16,837 bases of DNA from MGBC163016 sp910588905 (lineage in GTDB: Bacteria > Actinomycetota > Coriobacteriia > Coriobacteriales > Eggerthellaceae). The position numbers and the translations under genes were made by a program. Positions 7,269 through 14,973 of the stretch are shown in pieces. Below the pieces are notes generated by a model that was not told the DNA's origin, did no database searches, and saw only the letters and a list, made by a program, of their open reading frames with translations. Position 1 is the stretch's first letter, and each line of letters starts with the position of its first letter. The stretch spans positions 1 to 16,837 of the forward strand of contig CAPGDO010000023.1 in NCBI GenBank assembly GCA_948616985.1, written 5' to 3'.

Positions 7269-8489
7269 ATGAGGAAAGAACGCATCCGCGAACTAGCGGA
7301 TCATATCCATCTCAGCACCTTCCAACCTAAGGCATTCGCGAACGAAGCACCTGCTGGCGGCCCGCTCGTATCCATCTACGTGCCCATCAAGCGCACAGAG
7401 CGCGAGGACAGGCGCGATGAATGGGATCGCATCGAATTCAAGGATCTCTGCGAAGAGGCCTTCCGGCGGCTTGAGGAGCACTACCCAGAGCAAGGCTATG
7501 CGGGCATCAAGGAGAAGCTCGGGTACATCCTTGACCACGAGGACCTCCCCCTGTGGGTGGATGCCTCTCAAGGCCTGGCTTTCCTCGTCACCAATGAGGA
7601 TGCCTATGTCATCAACATGAACACCGCTCCTGAGGCCAGCGTTACCGTAGGGCCGCAGTTCTACCTGAAGCCGCTCTTCCGTGATGCCATGTTCGAGATG
7701 AGCTATAAGCTCCTCCTTCTGAACACTGACTTCTTCGCATTGCTGGACGGGGACTACAACGGCGTCCACTACGTGCCGCTGCCGGATACCGTGAAGGATT
7801 ACTTCGCCGAGACGTTCCCTGAGTTCGACGGCGAGACCACAGCGCTGGATTATTACAGCCTGACCGATCACGAATCTCCCTATCATGACCATAAGTCCCG
7901 CAAAGAGGTCACGAAGGAAGAGGCGCTGAAGTTCTTCCGCTACGTGGACAAGGCCATGAACGACACGCTCGTGCGCGGCTGCAGCGACCCAGTCATCCTG
8001 GTCACGCTCCCCGAACATGAGCATATGTTCCGCGAGCTTTGCACCTTCGAGACGCTGCTGCCTGAGGGCATCAAGAAGGACCCGCGCACCCTCTCAGGAC
8101 AGACGTTGCGAGATGACGCCGTCGCCATCATCATGGCGAAGCGCGCGAAGGGGCTTGAGGAAGCGAATGAGGATTACGCCTTCAAGGCTTCCAAGGGCAA
8201 GGCTACCGATGACATCCCCCAGATCGGGCTTGCTCTGGTCGAACGCAAGGTGGACCTGCTCTTCCTGGAAGAGGGCAAGGGCATCCCAGGCACCTTTGAC
8301 GATGAGACCGGCACCGTCACCTTCGATGGCTCCCCGAACCCCGTAGATGACAAGGAGCTCGATCCTGCCAGCCCTGATATCTCAGCTGCCTTCGCAGAGG
8401 CAGCCGTGCTGCAGGATGCCAAGGTGCTCATCCTACCGGCTGATCAGATGCCCACGAAAAGCGGGATGGCGGCCACCTATCGGTTCTAG
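7269..8489 (+). CDS. baeRF-superfamily protein (bacterial archaeo-eukaryotic release factor-like)
   Basis: A 406-aa soluble protein. The overall pattern recalls the baeRF families, bacterial relatives of eRF1/Pelota thought to act on ribosomes. The recognisable parts are an N-terminal VSIYVPIKRT strand, a middle DHESPYHDHKSRKEVTKEE segment leading to a helix with RYVDKAMND, a PVILVTLPEH strand, and the closing VLILPADQMPTKSGMAATYRF-like end. Balon, a ribosome hibernation factor, belongs to the same broader group. I cannot assign the exact subfamily. Release (GGQ-type) activity is not evident, as I see no GGQ motif. The ATG at 7269 follows AAGGAGG with 7-nt spacing. It lies 146 nt after the zinc ATPase with no terminator between, and ends in its own strong terminator. 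Co-regulation with zinc efflux is possible but only inferred. Confidence 0.7.
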   Translation: MRKERIRELADHIHLSTFQPKAFANEAPAGGPLVSIYVPIKRTEREDRRDEWDRIEFKDLCEEAFRRLEEHYPEQGYAGIKEKLGYILDHEDLPLWVDASQGLAFLVTNEDAYVINMNTAPEASVTVGPQFYLKPLFRDAMFEMSYKLLLLNTDFFALLDGDYNGVHYVPLPDTVKDYFAETFPEFDGETTALDYYSLTDHESPYHDHKSRKEVTKEEALKFFRYVDKAMNDTLVRGCSDPVILVTLPEHEHMFRELCTFETLLPEGIKKDPRTLSGQTLRDDAVAIIMAKRAKGLEEANEDYAFKASKGKATDDIPQIGLALVERKVDLLFLEEGKGIPGTFDDETGTVTFDGSPNPVDDKELDPASPDISAAFAEAAVLQDAKVLILPADQMPTKSGMAATYRF

Positions 8490-8515
8490 AGCCTCCTCCT
8501 CAAAGCGCTCTCAAG

Positions 8516-8538
8516 GGCGGTCTTCGGACCGCCTTTTT
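8516..8538 (+). terminator. Rho-independent terminator after the baeRF gene
   Basis: GGCGGTC (8516-8522), a TTCG tetraloop and GACCGCC (8527-8533) are followed directly by five T. This is a textbook intrinsic terminator, 26 nt past the stop codon. Confidence 0.95.
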
Positions 8539-8575
8539 CTCTGCCCTCCCGGCCCGGATGCGCTAGGATATCCCC

Positions 8576-9031
8576 ATGGAGAACATTCGTCGAACGCTTG
8601 CAGAGAACATGCGCGCATATCGCAAGGATGCTGGCTTGACCCAAGGGCAGCTGGCTGATGTCTGCGGGCTGCATCGAACCTATATCGGTGGCATCGAACA
8701 AGAGCGCATCAATGTGAGCTTGAACAACATCACGAAGATCGCGCGCGCTTTGGGTATCTCTCCCGCAGATCTCTTGGCTGAACAGAATGACCAAAGCGGC
8801 GTCCTTCGGGATGCCTTGGCTGGAAAAGACCCTTTGGAAGACTATGCTCTCTGCGGATTCAGTGGGGACGAGGTGGAGATACAACCGCTCTCCATGGAAG
8901 ACCCTGAGCTCGGGATCCAGATCCTCGTATCCCTTATCCAAGAGGGTGTGACGGACGAAGCAGAACTGGCACGACGGTATAAGGAGACCGAGCGCACGCT
9001 GCTTCGGTATCTCAGAGCGAACAAGCCCTAA
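8576..9031 (+). CDS. XRE-family helix-turn-helix regulator
   Basis: A 151-aa DNA-binding protein. Residues 7-67 form an HTH_3 (Cro/CI-like) domain: LTQGQLADVCGLHRTYIGGIEQ spans the helix-turn-helix, and NVSLNNITKIARALGISPADLL completes the five-helix fold. HRTYIGGIExxxxNVSLxNI is very like controller proteins of restriction-modification systems and related orphan XRE regulators. Residues 80-151 are a short acidic, helical tail with no domain I recognise. No restriction or methylase gene is adjacent, so the target is unknown. AGGA lies 7 nt before the ATG. The gene stands alone between two terminators and is convergent with rplL. Confidence 0.85.
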   Translation: MENIRRTLAENMRAYRKDAGLTQGQLADVCGLHRTYIGGIEQERINVSLNNITKIARALGISPADLLAEQNDQSGVLRDALAGKDPLEDYALCGFSGDEVEIQPLSMEDPELGIQILVSLIQEGVTDEAELARRYKETERTLLRYLRANKP

Positions 9032-9035
9032 GAGA

Positions 9036-9060
9036 AGAGCCCGGACGATGTCCGGGCTCT
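9036..9060. terminator. Bidirectional terminator between the XRE gene and rplL
   Basis: AGAGCCCGGAC (9036-9046) and GTCCGGGCTCT (9050-9060) form a perfect 11-bp stem with a GAT loop between convergent stop codons. A CTTCTCTT pyrimidine run follows on the minus strand, so it serves rplL best. On the plus strand only ATCGATC follows. Confidence 0.8.
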
Positions 9061-9089
9061 ATCGATCAAGAACTCAGTGAGAAGCCGTG

Positions 9090-9473
9090 TTATTTCACGG
9101 TCACCGCAGCGCCAGCCTCTTCCAGCTTAGCCTTGATCTCATCAGCCTTGTCTTGCGGAACACCCTCGGCGATGGGAGCAGGAGCACCCTCAACGGCCTC
9201 CTTGGCCTCCTTCAGGCCCAGGCCGGTGATCTCACGGACGACCTTGATGACAGCGATCTTGTTGTCACCGAAGCCCTCGAGGATGACGTCGAAGTCGGTC
9301 TTGCCAGCATCAGCAGCACCAGCGTCGCCACCAGCAGCCGGAGCAGCAGCCACAGCCACAGGAGCAGCAGCGCTCACGCCAAAGGTCTCCTCGATGTCCT
9401 TCACCAGCTCAGAAGCCTCCAGCAGGGACATCTCCTTAAGTGCCTCAAGAATCTCTTCACGAGTTACAGCCAT
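9090..9473 (-). CDS. rplL: 50S ribosomal protein L7/L12
   Basis: The 127-aa stalk protein recruits translation factors to the ribosome. The start at 9473 (MAVTREEILEALKEM) is chosen because AAAGGAAG lies 4 nt before it and L7/L12 proteins begin just before this dimerisation helix. An ATG further upstream in the frame would add an atypical MCQVMTPGQP extension. Residues 1-33 are the dimerisation domain that binds L10, about 35-57 an Ala/Gly-rich hinge, and 59-127 the globular domain beginning TDFDVIL with VKVVREITGLGLKEAKEAVE-like sequence (IKVVREITGLGLKEAK). It is second in the rplJ-rplL operon and ends at a strong hairpin. Confidence 0.98.
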   Translation of the reverse strand: MAVTREEILEALKEMSLLEASELVKDIEETFGVSAAAPVAVAAAPAAGGDAGAADAGKTDFDVILEGFGDNKIAVIKVVREITGLGLKEAKEAVEGAPAPIAEGVPQDKADEIKAKLEEAGAAVTVK

Positions 9474-9492
9474 TGTTCTTCCTTTCGGTTGA

Positions 9493-9544
9493 CCAGGCGT
9501 CATCACCTGGCACATCTTGTTCTGTCATGCGGCCATCAGGCCGC
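9493..9544 (-). other. Two hairpins in the rplJ-rplL spacer
   Basis: The 82-nt spacer holds CCAGG/CCTGG (9493-9510) and GCGGCC/GGCCGC around a 4-nt loop (9529-9544). Neither is followed by a T-run, so full termination is unlikely. They may mark partial termination, mRNA processing or stabilisation that helps set the known excess of L12 over L10. Confidence 0.45.
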
Positions 9545-9555
9545 TAAGGTCGCCT

Positions 9556-10077
9556 TTAGGCGGCTTCCTTCTGCTCGGCCACCTGGCTGATAGCCTGAGC
9601 GATCCCACTGGGCACGCCGTTGATGGACGTTGCAAGCCCGCGGGCCACACCGTTGATGGCGCCAGCGATCTGCGCCATGAGCACCTCGCGAGACGGAAGG
9701 GACGCGATGGCCTCCACCTCTGCCGCGCTGATGGCTTCGCCATCCATGAGGCCGCCCTTGATGGTGAGGTTCTCGTTCTGCTTCGCGAACTCCTTCACGG
9801 CCTTGGCTGACGCTGCCACATCTTCGCCCGCGAAGACGAAGGCTGACGGCCCTGCCAGCAGGTCATCAAGGGTAGGAAGCTCTTCCTGAGAGAGCGCCAG
9901 GTGCATGATGGTGTTCTTGTACACCTTCATCTGCCCGTCCGCTTCACGGATGTTACGACGAAGCTGCTGGATCTCCTTCACGGTGAGACCGCGATAGTCA
10001 ACCACCCAGACCGCCCCGCTTGCCTCCAAGTCTGCCTTGATGTTCGCGAGCATCTCTTGGTTCTGTGCGTTCGGCAT
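9556..10077 (-). CDS. rplJ: 50S ribosomal protein L10
   Basis: The 173-aa stalk base protein binds 23S rRNA and carries the L7/L12 dimers; with L12 it also represses its own mRNA. The N-terminal domain has VDYRGLTVKEIQQLRRNIRE (about residues 24-43) and VYKNTIMHLAL (53-63). The C-terminal helix, around AQIAGAINGVARGLATSING and the VPSGIAQAISQVAEQKEAA end, binds L12. The ATG at 10077 follows AAGGAGGT, with 10 nt between, slightly long. It is first in the operon behind an L10 leader. The usual upstream neighbours rplK-rplA are not present here. Confidence 0.97.
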   Translation of the reverse strand: MPNAQNQEMLANIKADLEASGAVWVVDYRGLTVKEIQQLRRNIREADGQMKVYKNTIMHLALSQEELPTLDDLLAGPSAFVFAGEDVAASAKAVKEFAKQNENLTIKGGLMDGEAISAAEVEAIASLPSREVLMAQIAGAINGVARGLATSINGVPSGIAQAISQVAEQKEAA

Positions 10078-10142
10078 ATGCTATTACACCTCCTTCTGCA
10101 GTAAGAGCGTTCTGCCGAACTTGACCGGGCCGAACATGAGAA

Positions 10143-10170
10143 CGGCCTCCGCACATCAGGGCGGAGGCCG
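10143..10170 (-). terminator. Attenuator-like hairpin upstream of rplJ
   Basis: CGGCCTCCGC and GCGGAGGCCG form a perfect 10-bp stem with an 8-nt loop. On the minus strand it is followed by TTCTCATGTT, a weak U-tract. Its place between the L10 leader and rplJ matches the attenuators seen in Gram-positive rplJL operons. Confidence 0.55.
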
Positions 10171-10184
10171 ACAAAGGTCATGTC

Positions 10185-10250
10185 GTACAACCACCTCGGC
10201 TGGCCGCTTTCGCGATTAAACCCTTTCAGGTACCGGCTGTCTTAAGCAGC
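10185..10250 (-). ncRNA. Ribosomal protein L10 leader
   Basis: Read on the minus strand, the leader contains TTAAGACAGCCGGTACC, a spacer, and GGCCAGCCGAGGTGG. The conserved AAGACAG...GCCGAGG pairing region is the hallmark of the L10 leader family (Rfam RF00557), the binding site for the L10-(L12)4 complex. It lies about 110 nt before rplJ and starts about 40 nt after the predicted promoter. Confidence 0.8.
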
Positions 10251-10293
10251 AGAACTGTCTTTCATTGGTGCCACTCCGAAGAGCAGCCTGTAT

Positions 10294-10321
10294 ATGATAG
10301 CGGACCCGCTACCTCTGTCAA
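10294..10321 (-). promoter_or_regulatory. Promoter of rplJ-rplL
   Basis: Consensus -35 TTGACA (10321-10316) and -10 TATCAT (10299-10294) are separated by 16 nt on the minus strand. The -35 box overlaps the TGA stop of the upstream 643-aa gene. It gives a leader of about 210 nt containing the L10 element. Confidence 0.85.
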
Positions 10322-12249
10322 GCAGCAGCCTGCTCTTCGGCAGATTCGTCCACCGCCTGCTCTTCGGTGTTGTTCTCAGCCGTAGCCGTTTGCTTCTCGC
10401 CATCAGGGCCGATGATGGAATACACCTGATTGATGCCACCCGTGTTCAGGTACGTGAAGGTGACCTGATCCCCCACCTTGTACTTGAGGATGTTCAGCAG
10501 CCCTGGCAGGGGGAAGTCATACATCTCATTCTCATCATCTACCACCACATAGAAGTGGGAGTTGCCATCAATGACCGCTTGGGCCATGGCCGTGATGGTG
10601 CCCGTCTTCTCTTCCACGTCCGTGAGGTCCGTCTCGTTGGACAGCACGCCATTGGTGGCCAGCAGAGCCTCATAGGCTGTCTGGGTATCAGCCACCGTAT
10701 CTCCCACCGCAACATTCTGATAGCGCTGGATGTCTATCATGGCGAACTTCTTCGGCAGACCGCTACCGTCCTTCAAAGCCATGAAATAGGTAGGCTGGTT
10801 CGCCACATTGATGAGCAACGGGAAGGTGGCCGTGTACCGCAGGTTCTGTACCTGACCCTCAGCTGAATTCTGAGCCGATTCCTCTGTGGCGCCGGAAACG
10901 CTATAGAAGTGAGAGGCTTGGGTGCGCTGATTCACGAGGACGAATCCGATGATGGAGTTGTCCGCCGTGGCAGAAGTGACGCCCGTGTACACCCACACGT
11001 CGTCATCCTTGGCGATGTAGTTGTAGCCCAGAGACCCGTCAGAGCCGGGTGTGGTGCGCACCACACCTTCCTGACCCAAGAACGAGTTCAGCCAACCGTT
11101 GTGGTAAGCGCCATACCAGTTGTACTGCTCTATCAACAGCTCTGCCGGATACACGCGGTCGACCCACTGAGGAACGTCGGCCACGGCCATCTCAGTGCAT
11201 TCACCGGTCGTGGCATTGCAGAGGACCACCCGGTCGATGGTGTAGCCGCCGAACAGGCCGATGGTGAATGAGCGTACAGGACAGATCCACCACGGCTTGC
11301 CCTCCTCATCAATCTCGAAGGAGAGCTCGTCGAAGATGTAGAAGGGGTACTTGAGCTGCACATAGCGATCGATGTTGCGCGCCAGCGGCTCGCTCTGGGA
11401 ATAGTAGATGGGATTATCGCCCAGACGCACGATCTCAGCATCTTGAGTGGTCATGTTCACCAGCGAATAGGCCGGAATGCCGCTGTCCCGGTTCGTGAAC
11501 CACTTGAACAGGTCAGCATAGTTCAGCGGGCTCACGCGCACCGGTGTGCCCTGATAGTTGATCTGGCTGTAGAGCGGGGATATCTCGAACTGGCTCACGT
11601 ACTCGGGGATGGAACCCATCTCGCGGTCGCCGATGAGAATGGCGGAATCACGGTCGATCACCGGGATCTCAGAGTAGTTCACCTCGGGGATGTCTTGGGC
11701 GAAATCCAGCGTGTCCGTTTGGAGCACGTTCGAGTACTTCTCGGCATTGCCGGGGATGATGGCATTCGACATCACCGCACCCAGCACGCCTACCACGATG
11801 ACAGCCAGCGGGATAGCCATGAGGACCGTGGAGCGCTTCTCCTTGCTGGGACTCTTCTCGAACTTGCCCTGACCGTTCTTATAGGCCATGCGGCGCGTAT
11901 AGAAGAAGCCAGCCAGTATCAGGCAGACCAAGCCGATGAACATCCAGAGATCCACCGAATTCAAGCTGATGGCCGGATGGAACCACCAATAGGCCCCGGC
12001 GATCACCAACACGGCCACAACGGCCAGGATGATCCAGCCAGCCTTGCTCTTGGGGCCATGGACCTCTTCCAGGAACGAGAAGTCTATATGGGGAACGTCG
12101 CCGCCTTTGCCGCCACGGCCTTTATTGCCACCCCCGTTGCCTGCGCTTCCCGGGTCAGCCGAGGAGGCGCCTTCTTTGCCACCGATGCCCTCAGTGTTCA
12201 TGCCAGAGTTCTGGAGCGCTTCCAGAAGGGATTCGAGTCCTGATGCCAC
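10318..12249 (-). CDS. Conserved membrane protein of unknown function, large extracytoplasmic domain
   Basis: A 643-aa protein with a GTG start 6 nt after AGGAG. Residues 1-70 are hydrophilic with a Gly/Lys-rich stretch (about 33-50). Membrane helices are at about 71-89, 99-117 and 143-162, and residues 165-620 are a long domain probably outside the cell. The tail is rich in Glu, Gln and Ala. Parts of the large domain (CNATTGECTEM, WVDRVYPAELLIEQYNWYG, DDDVWVYTGVTSATADNSIIGF, VNQRTQASHFYSVSGATEESA, TATFPLLINVANQPTYFMALKD) resemble a family I remember from gut Firmicutes and Coriobacteria that is annotated inconsistently and without function. No catalytic motif is visible. It lies between acnA and rplJ, with a possible terminator before it, and its stop overlaps the rplJ promoter. 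No function is proposed. Confidence 0.75.
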   Translation of the reverse strand: MASGLESLLEALQNSGMNTEGIGGKEGASSADPGSAGNGGGNKGRGGKGGDVPHIDFSFLEEVHGPKSKAGWIILAVVAVLVIAGAYWWFHPAISLNSVDLWMFIGLVCLILAGFFYTRRMAYKNGQGKFEKSPSKEKRSTVLMAIPLAVIVVGVLGAVMSNAIIPGNAEKYSNVLQTDTLDFAQDIPEVNYSEIPVIDRDSAILIGDREMGSIPEYVSQFEISPLYSQINYQGTPVRVSPLNYADLFKWFTNRDSGIPAYSLVNMTTQDAEIVRLGDNPIYYSQSEPLARNIDRYVQLKYPFYIFDELSFEIDEEGKPWWICPVRSFTIGLFGGYTIDRVVLCNATTGECTEMAVADVPQWVDRVYPAELLIEQYNWYGAYHNGWLNSFLGQEGVVRTTPGSDGSLGYNYIAKDDDVWVYTGVTSATADNSIIGFVLVNQRTQASHFYSVSGATEESAQNSAEGQVQNLRYTATFPLLINVANQPTYFMALKDGSGLPKKFAMIDIQRYQNVAVGDTVADTQTAYEALLATNGVLSNETDLTDVEEKTGTITAMAQAVIDGNSHFYVVVDDENEMYDFPLPGLLNILKYKVGDQVTFTYLNTGGINQVYSIIGPDGEKQTATAENNTEEQAVDESAEEQAAA

Positions 12250-12267
12250 GTGCGTCTCCTATGATCG

Positions 12268-12299
12268 AAAAAGGTTTCGGGACATGGTACACCATGTCC
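12268..12299 (-). terminator. Probable terminator after acnA
   Basis: GGACATGGT (12280-12288) and ACCATGTCC (12291-12299) make a 9-bp palindrome. On the minus strand it is followed by CGAAACC and then TTTTT. The 7-nt gap before the T-run makes it imperfect, so read-through into the 643-aa gene is likely. Confidence 0.5.
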
Positions 12300-12313
12300 T
12301 CAGGGCGGCCCGG

Positions 12314-14962
12314 CTAAACCAGGGACCGCAAAACGTACTGCAAGATGCCCCCGTTCGAGAAATAAGCACCTTCGGTGGGGGTGTCTATGCGCACCACGGC
12401 AGGGAAGCTTCCTTGGGAACCGTCAGGCCGGATGAACGTGACCGTAACCTCTGCCGGATCCGGCAGGCCCTGGGAAAGATCCGCTGCTTGGATGCTGAAG
12501 GCCTCATCACCTGCCAGCCCATAGGTCTCAGCGCTCTCACCATCCTTGAACTGCAGCGGCAGGATGCCCATGCCTATCAGATTGGACCGATGAATGCGCT
12601 CGTAGCTCTCAGCGATGACCGCGCGAACGCCCAGGAGCTTTGGGCCCTTCGCGGCCCAATCCCGAGATGAACCGCTGCCATACATCTTGCCCGCGATGAC
12701 GATGGCGGGCACCCCTTCAGCCATGTAGTGCTCCGCCGTGGCGAACACGGTGGATATCTGACCTGTGAGCATGTCGCGCGTCCAGCCGCCCTTGCGGCCT
12801 TCCGCCAGCTTGTTCATCAGCTTCACATTGGCGAAGGTGCCCCGGGCCATCACCTCGTGATTGCCCCGACGGCTGCCATAGGTATTGAAATCAGCTTCAG
12901 CCACACCACGCTGGCGCAGGTAGTCTGCGGCTGGAGCGTCCAGCGCGATGGCACCGGCCGGTGAGATATGGTCGGTGGTGATGAAATCACCCAGGAAGAG
13001 CAGCGCGCGAGCCCCTTCGATGGTACCCGGAGCGCTGGCGTCAGAGGCCATGCCATCGAAGAAGGTGGGGCGGCGCACATAGGTGGAGCCTTCTGCCCAG
13101 GCGAAGGCTTCCGTAGCGTCTGCCGTGAGCGCCTGCCACTGGGCATCCCCTTCGTACATCCCTTCGGTGCCCTGGGCATAGAGATCGGCTGTCACATGAG
13201 CCCGCACGAGGGCGTCCACCTCTGCCTGGCTCGGCATGATATCTGCCAAGAAGACATCATTGCCTTCCGTATCCTGCCCCAACGGGGCCGTGGTGATATC
13301 AGCATCCATAGTGCCCAGCAACGCATAGGCGATGACATGAGCAGGGGTGGTCAAGTAGTTCTGTGAGACATCCGGCGAGATGCGGCCTTCGAAGTTGCGG
13401 TTGCCGGAAAGGACGCTGGCAAGCTCGACCTTGTCAGCCACTGCGTGCATGGGTTCAGCCAGCGGACCGGAATTGCCGATGCAGCTCATGCAGCCGAAGC
13501 CACAGGTATAGAAGCCCACCTGCTCCATAGCTTCTTTGCAGCCAGCCCTCTCAAGCAGCAATTCGGTAGCATGGCTTCCCGGCGCCAAGATGGTCTTCAC
13601 CCAAGGCTTCGCCTTGAGGCCGCGCTCTGCAGCGTGCTTGGCCAGAAGCCCCGCTTGGACCATCATCTCAGGGTCGGTAGCTGTGGTGCAGCTGGTCACC
13701 GCCGCAATGGCGATGCTGCCATCAGTCACCTGACAGGTCTGCCCTTGCATCTGGATGGTGTACGGGGTATGGCTCAAGCCGCGCTCTTCGGAGAGCTGGC
13801 GGAACCGCCCGTGAACATCCGCCAAGTCCATGCGGTCATGGGGACGGGAAGGCCCCGATACGCTGGGGCGGATGGAGGAGAGGTCAAGCTCCAGGACATC
13901 CGCGTAGCAGCGGTCTGCCGCATCTTCGCTATTCCAGAAACCCTGGGCTTGAGCATAGGCTTCCACCAGGGCTATCTGACCCTCTTCGCGACCCGCAGCC
14001 CGCAGAAACTCCAGTGTACGCTCGTCCGTAGGGAAGAGCGTACAGGTGCTGCCGTATTCTGGCGTCATGTTGGATATGGCTGCCCGCTGCTGAGCAGAGA
14101 GCGCCCTCACCCCTGGCCCGAAGCATTCCACGAAGCAACCCACCACACCCTGAGCGCGCAGGAGCTCTGCGAAGGTCAGCGAGACATCCATGGCCGACAC
14201 GCCCGGGGCCAACTGCCCGGTCAGATGCATGCCGATGACCTTCGGCACCAACGTGGTGATGGGCTGACCCAAAGCCGCAGCCTCGGCTTCGATGCCACCA
14301 ACGCCCCAGCCCAGCACACCGATGCCGTTAGCGGTGGGGGTGTGGGAATCCGTGCCCACGAGCGTATCGAAATAGGCGACCTCTGTGCCTGCATCTCCCG
14401 CAGCAGCCGTGACCACATTCGCGAAGCACTCGATATTCAACTGATGGCAGATGCCCTGCTCAGGGGGTACGATGCGCACGTTCTTGAAAGAAGACTGAGC
14501 CCATTTGAAGAACTCATAGCGCTCTTGGTTGCGCTCGAATTCTATCCGAGTGTTCTCGGCGAAGGCATCGGGCGTGCCCGCCACATCGGCTATGACCGAA
14601 TGGTCGATCACCAGATCGCAGGGAATGTTGGGATTGATGCGAGCCGGGTCTCCTCCGAGCGACGCAAAGGCCTCGCGCATGACAGCGAAATCCACGAACA
14701 CGGGAACGCCGGTCAGGTCTTGATAGAGGACGCGCGCGGGCATGAATTCCACCTCATCACCCGCTTGGCCTGCCTGAGCTGCAGTGACGATGCGCTCTGC
14801 CATGGAAGCTGCGGCCGCCTCGTCATCAACGTTGCGCAGGACATTCTCCAACACCACCTTGAGCGAGAATGGAAGCTTCTCGGCTCCTTCTATCTGGTCG
14901 ACTGGATAGAAGGCGTATGCTCTCTCATTGACCTTGAGCGTTGATGCGAAACGGTCTGCCAT
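12314..14962 (-). CDS. acnA: Aconitate hydratase, AcnA/IRP1 type
   Basis: Interconverts citrate and isocitrate through cis-aconitate using a [4Fe-4S] cluster. The 882-aa length is typical of the AcnA/IRP1 class. The cluster ligands are Cys425 (in TSCTTATDPEMM) and Cys491/Cys494 (in CGFGCMSCIGNSGPL). The substrate-site motifs DSHTPTANGIGVLGWGVGG (205-223), the ITTDHISPAG segment and YGSGSSRDWAAKG in the swivel domain are all present. The ATG at 14962 is preceded by GAGGA, and the ribosome site overlaps the end of icd, only 11 nt upstream, so the two are coupled. AcnA-class enzymes can bind mRNA as apoproteins in some bacteria, but nothing here shows that. Confidence 0.97.
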   Translation of the reverse strand: MADRFASTLKVNERAYAFYPVDQIEGAEKLPFSLKVVLENVLRNVDDEAAAASMAERIVTAAQAGQAGDEVEFMPARVLYQDLTGVPVFVDFAVMREAFASLGGDPARINPNIPCDLVIDHSVIADVAGTPDAFAENTRIEFERNQERYEFFKWAQSSFKNVRIVPPEQGICHQLNIECFANVVTAAAGDAGTEVAYFDTLVGTDSHTPTANGIGVLGWGVGGIEAEAAALGQPITTLVPKVIGMHLTGQLAPGVSAMDVSLTFAELLRAQGVVGCFVECFGPGVRALSAQQRAAISNMTPEYGSTCTLFPTDERTLEFLRAAGREEGQIALVEAYAQAQGFWNSEDAADRCYADVLELDLSSIRPSVSGPSRPHDRMDLADVHGRFRQLSEERGLSHTPYTIQMQGQTCQVTDGSIAIAAVTSCTTATDPEMMVQAGLLAKHAAERGLKAKPWVKTILAPGSHATELLLERAGCKEAMEQVGFYTCGFGCMSCIGNSGPLAEPMHAVADKVELASVLSGNRNFEGRISPDVSQNYLTTPAHVIAYALLGTMDADITTAPLGQDTEGNDVFLADIMPSQAEVDALVRAHVTADLYAQGTEGMYEGDAQWQALTADATEAFAWAEGSTYVRRPTFFDGMASDASAPGTIEGARALLFLGDFITTDHISPAGAIALDAPAADYLRQRGVAEADFNTYGSRRGNHEVMARGTFANVKLMNKLAEGRKGGWTRDMLTGQISTVFATAEHYMAEGVPAIVIAGKMYGSGSSRDWAAKGPKLLGVRAVIAESYERIHRSNLIGMGILPLQFKDGESAETYGLAGDEAFSIQAADLSQGLPDPAEVTVTFIRPDGSQGSFPAVVRIDTPTEGAYFSNGGILQYVLRSLV

Positions 14963-14973
14963 GAAGTTCCTCT

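Noticed and set aside
9474..9515. N-terminal extension of L7/L12 (MCQVMTPGQPKGRT)
   Set aside because: No homolog starts this way as far as I know, and AAAGGAAG sits right before the downstream ATG at 9473.
11443..12243. Plus-strand open frame of 266 codons
   Set aside because: Antisense to the 643-aa membrane protein. The translation has no hydrophobic helices or motifs.
13445..14944. Long plus-strand open frame of 499 codons
   Set aside because: It lies wholly antisense to acnA, whose conserved motifs are complete. The translation is His/Arg-rich with no family resemblance, a typical high-GC shadow frame.
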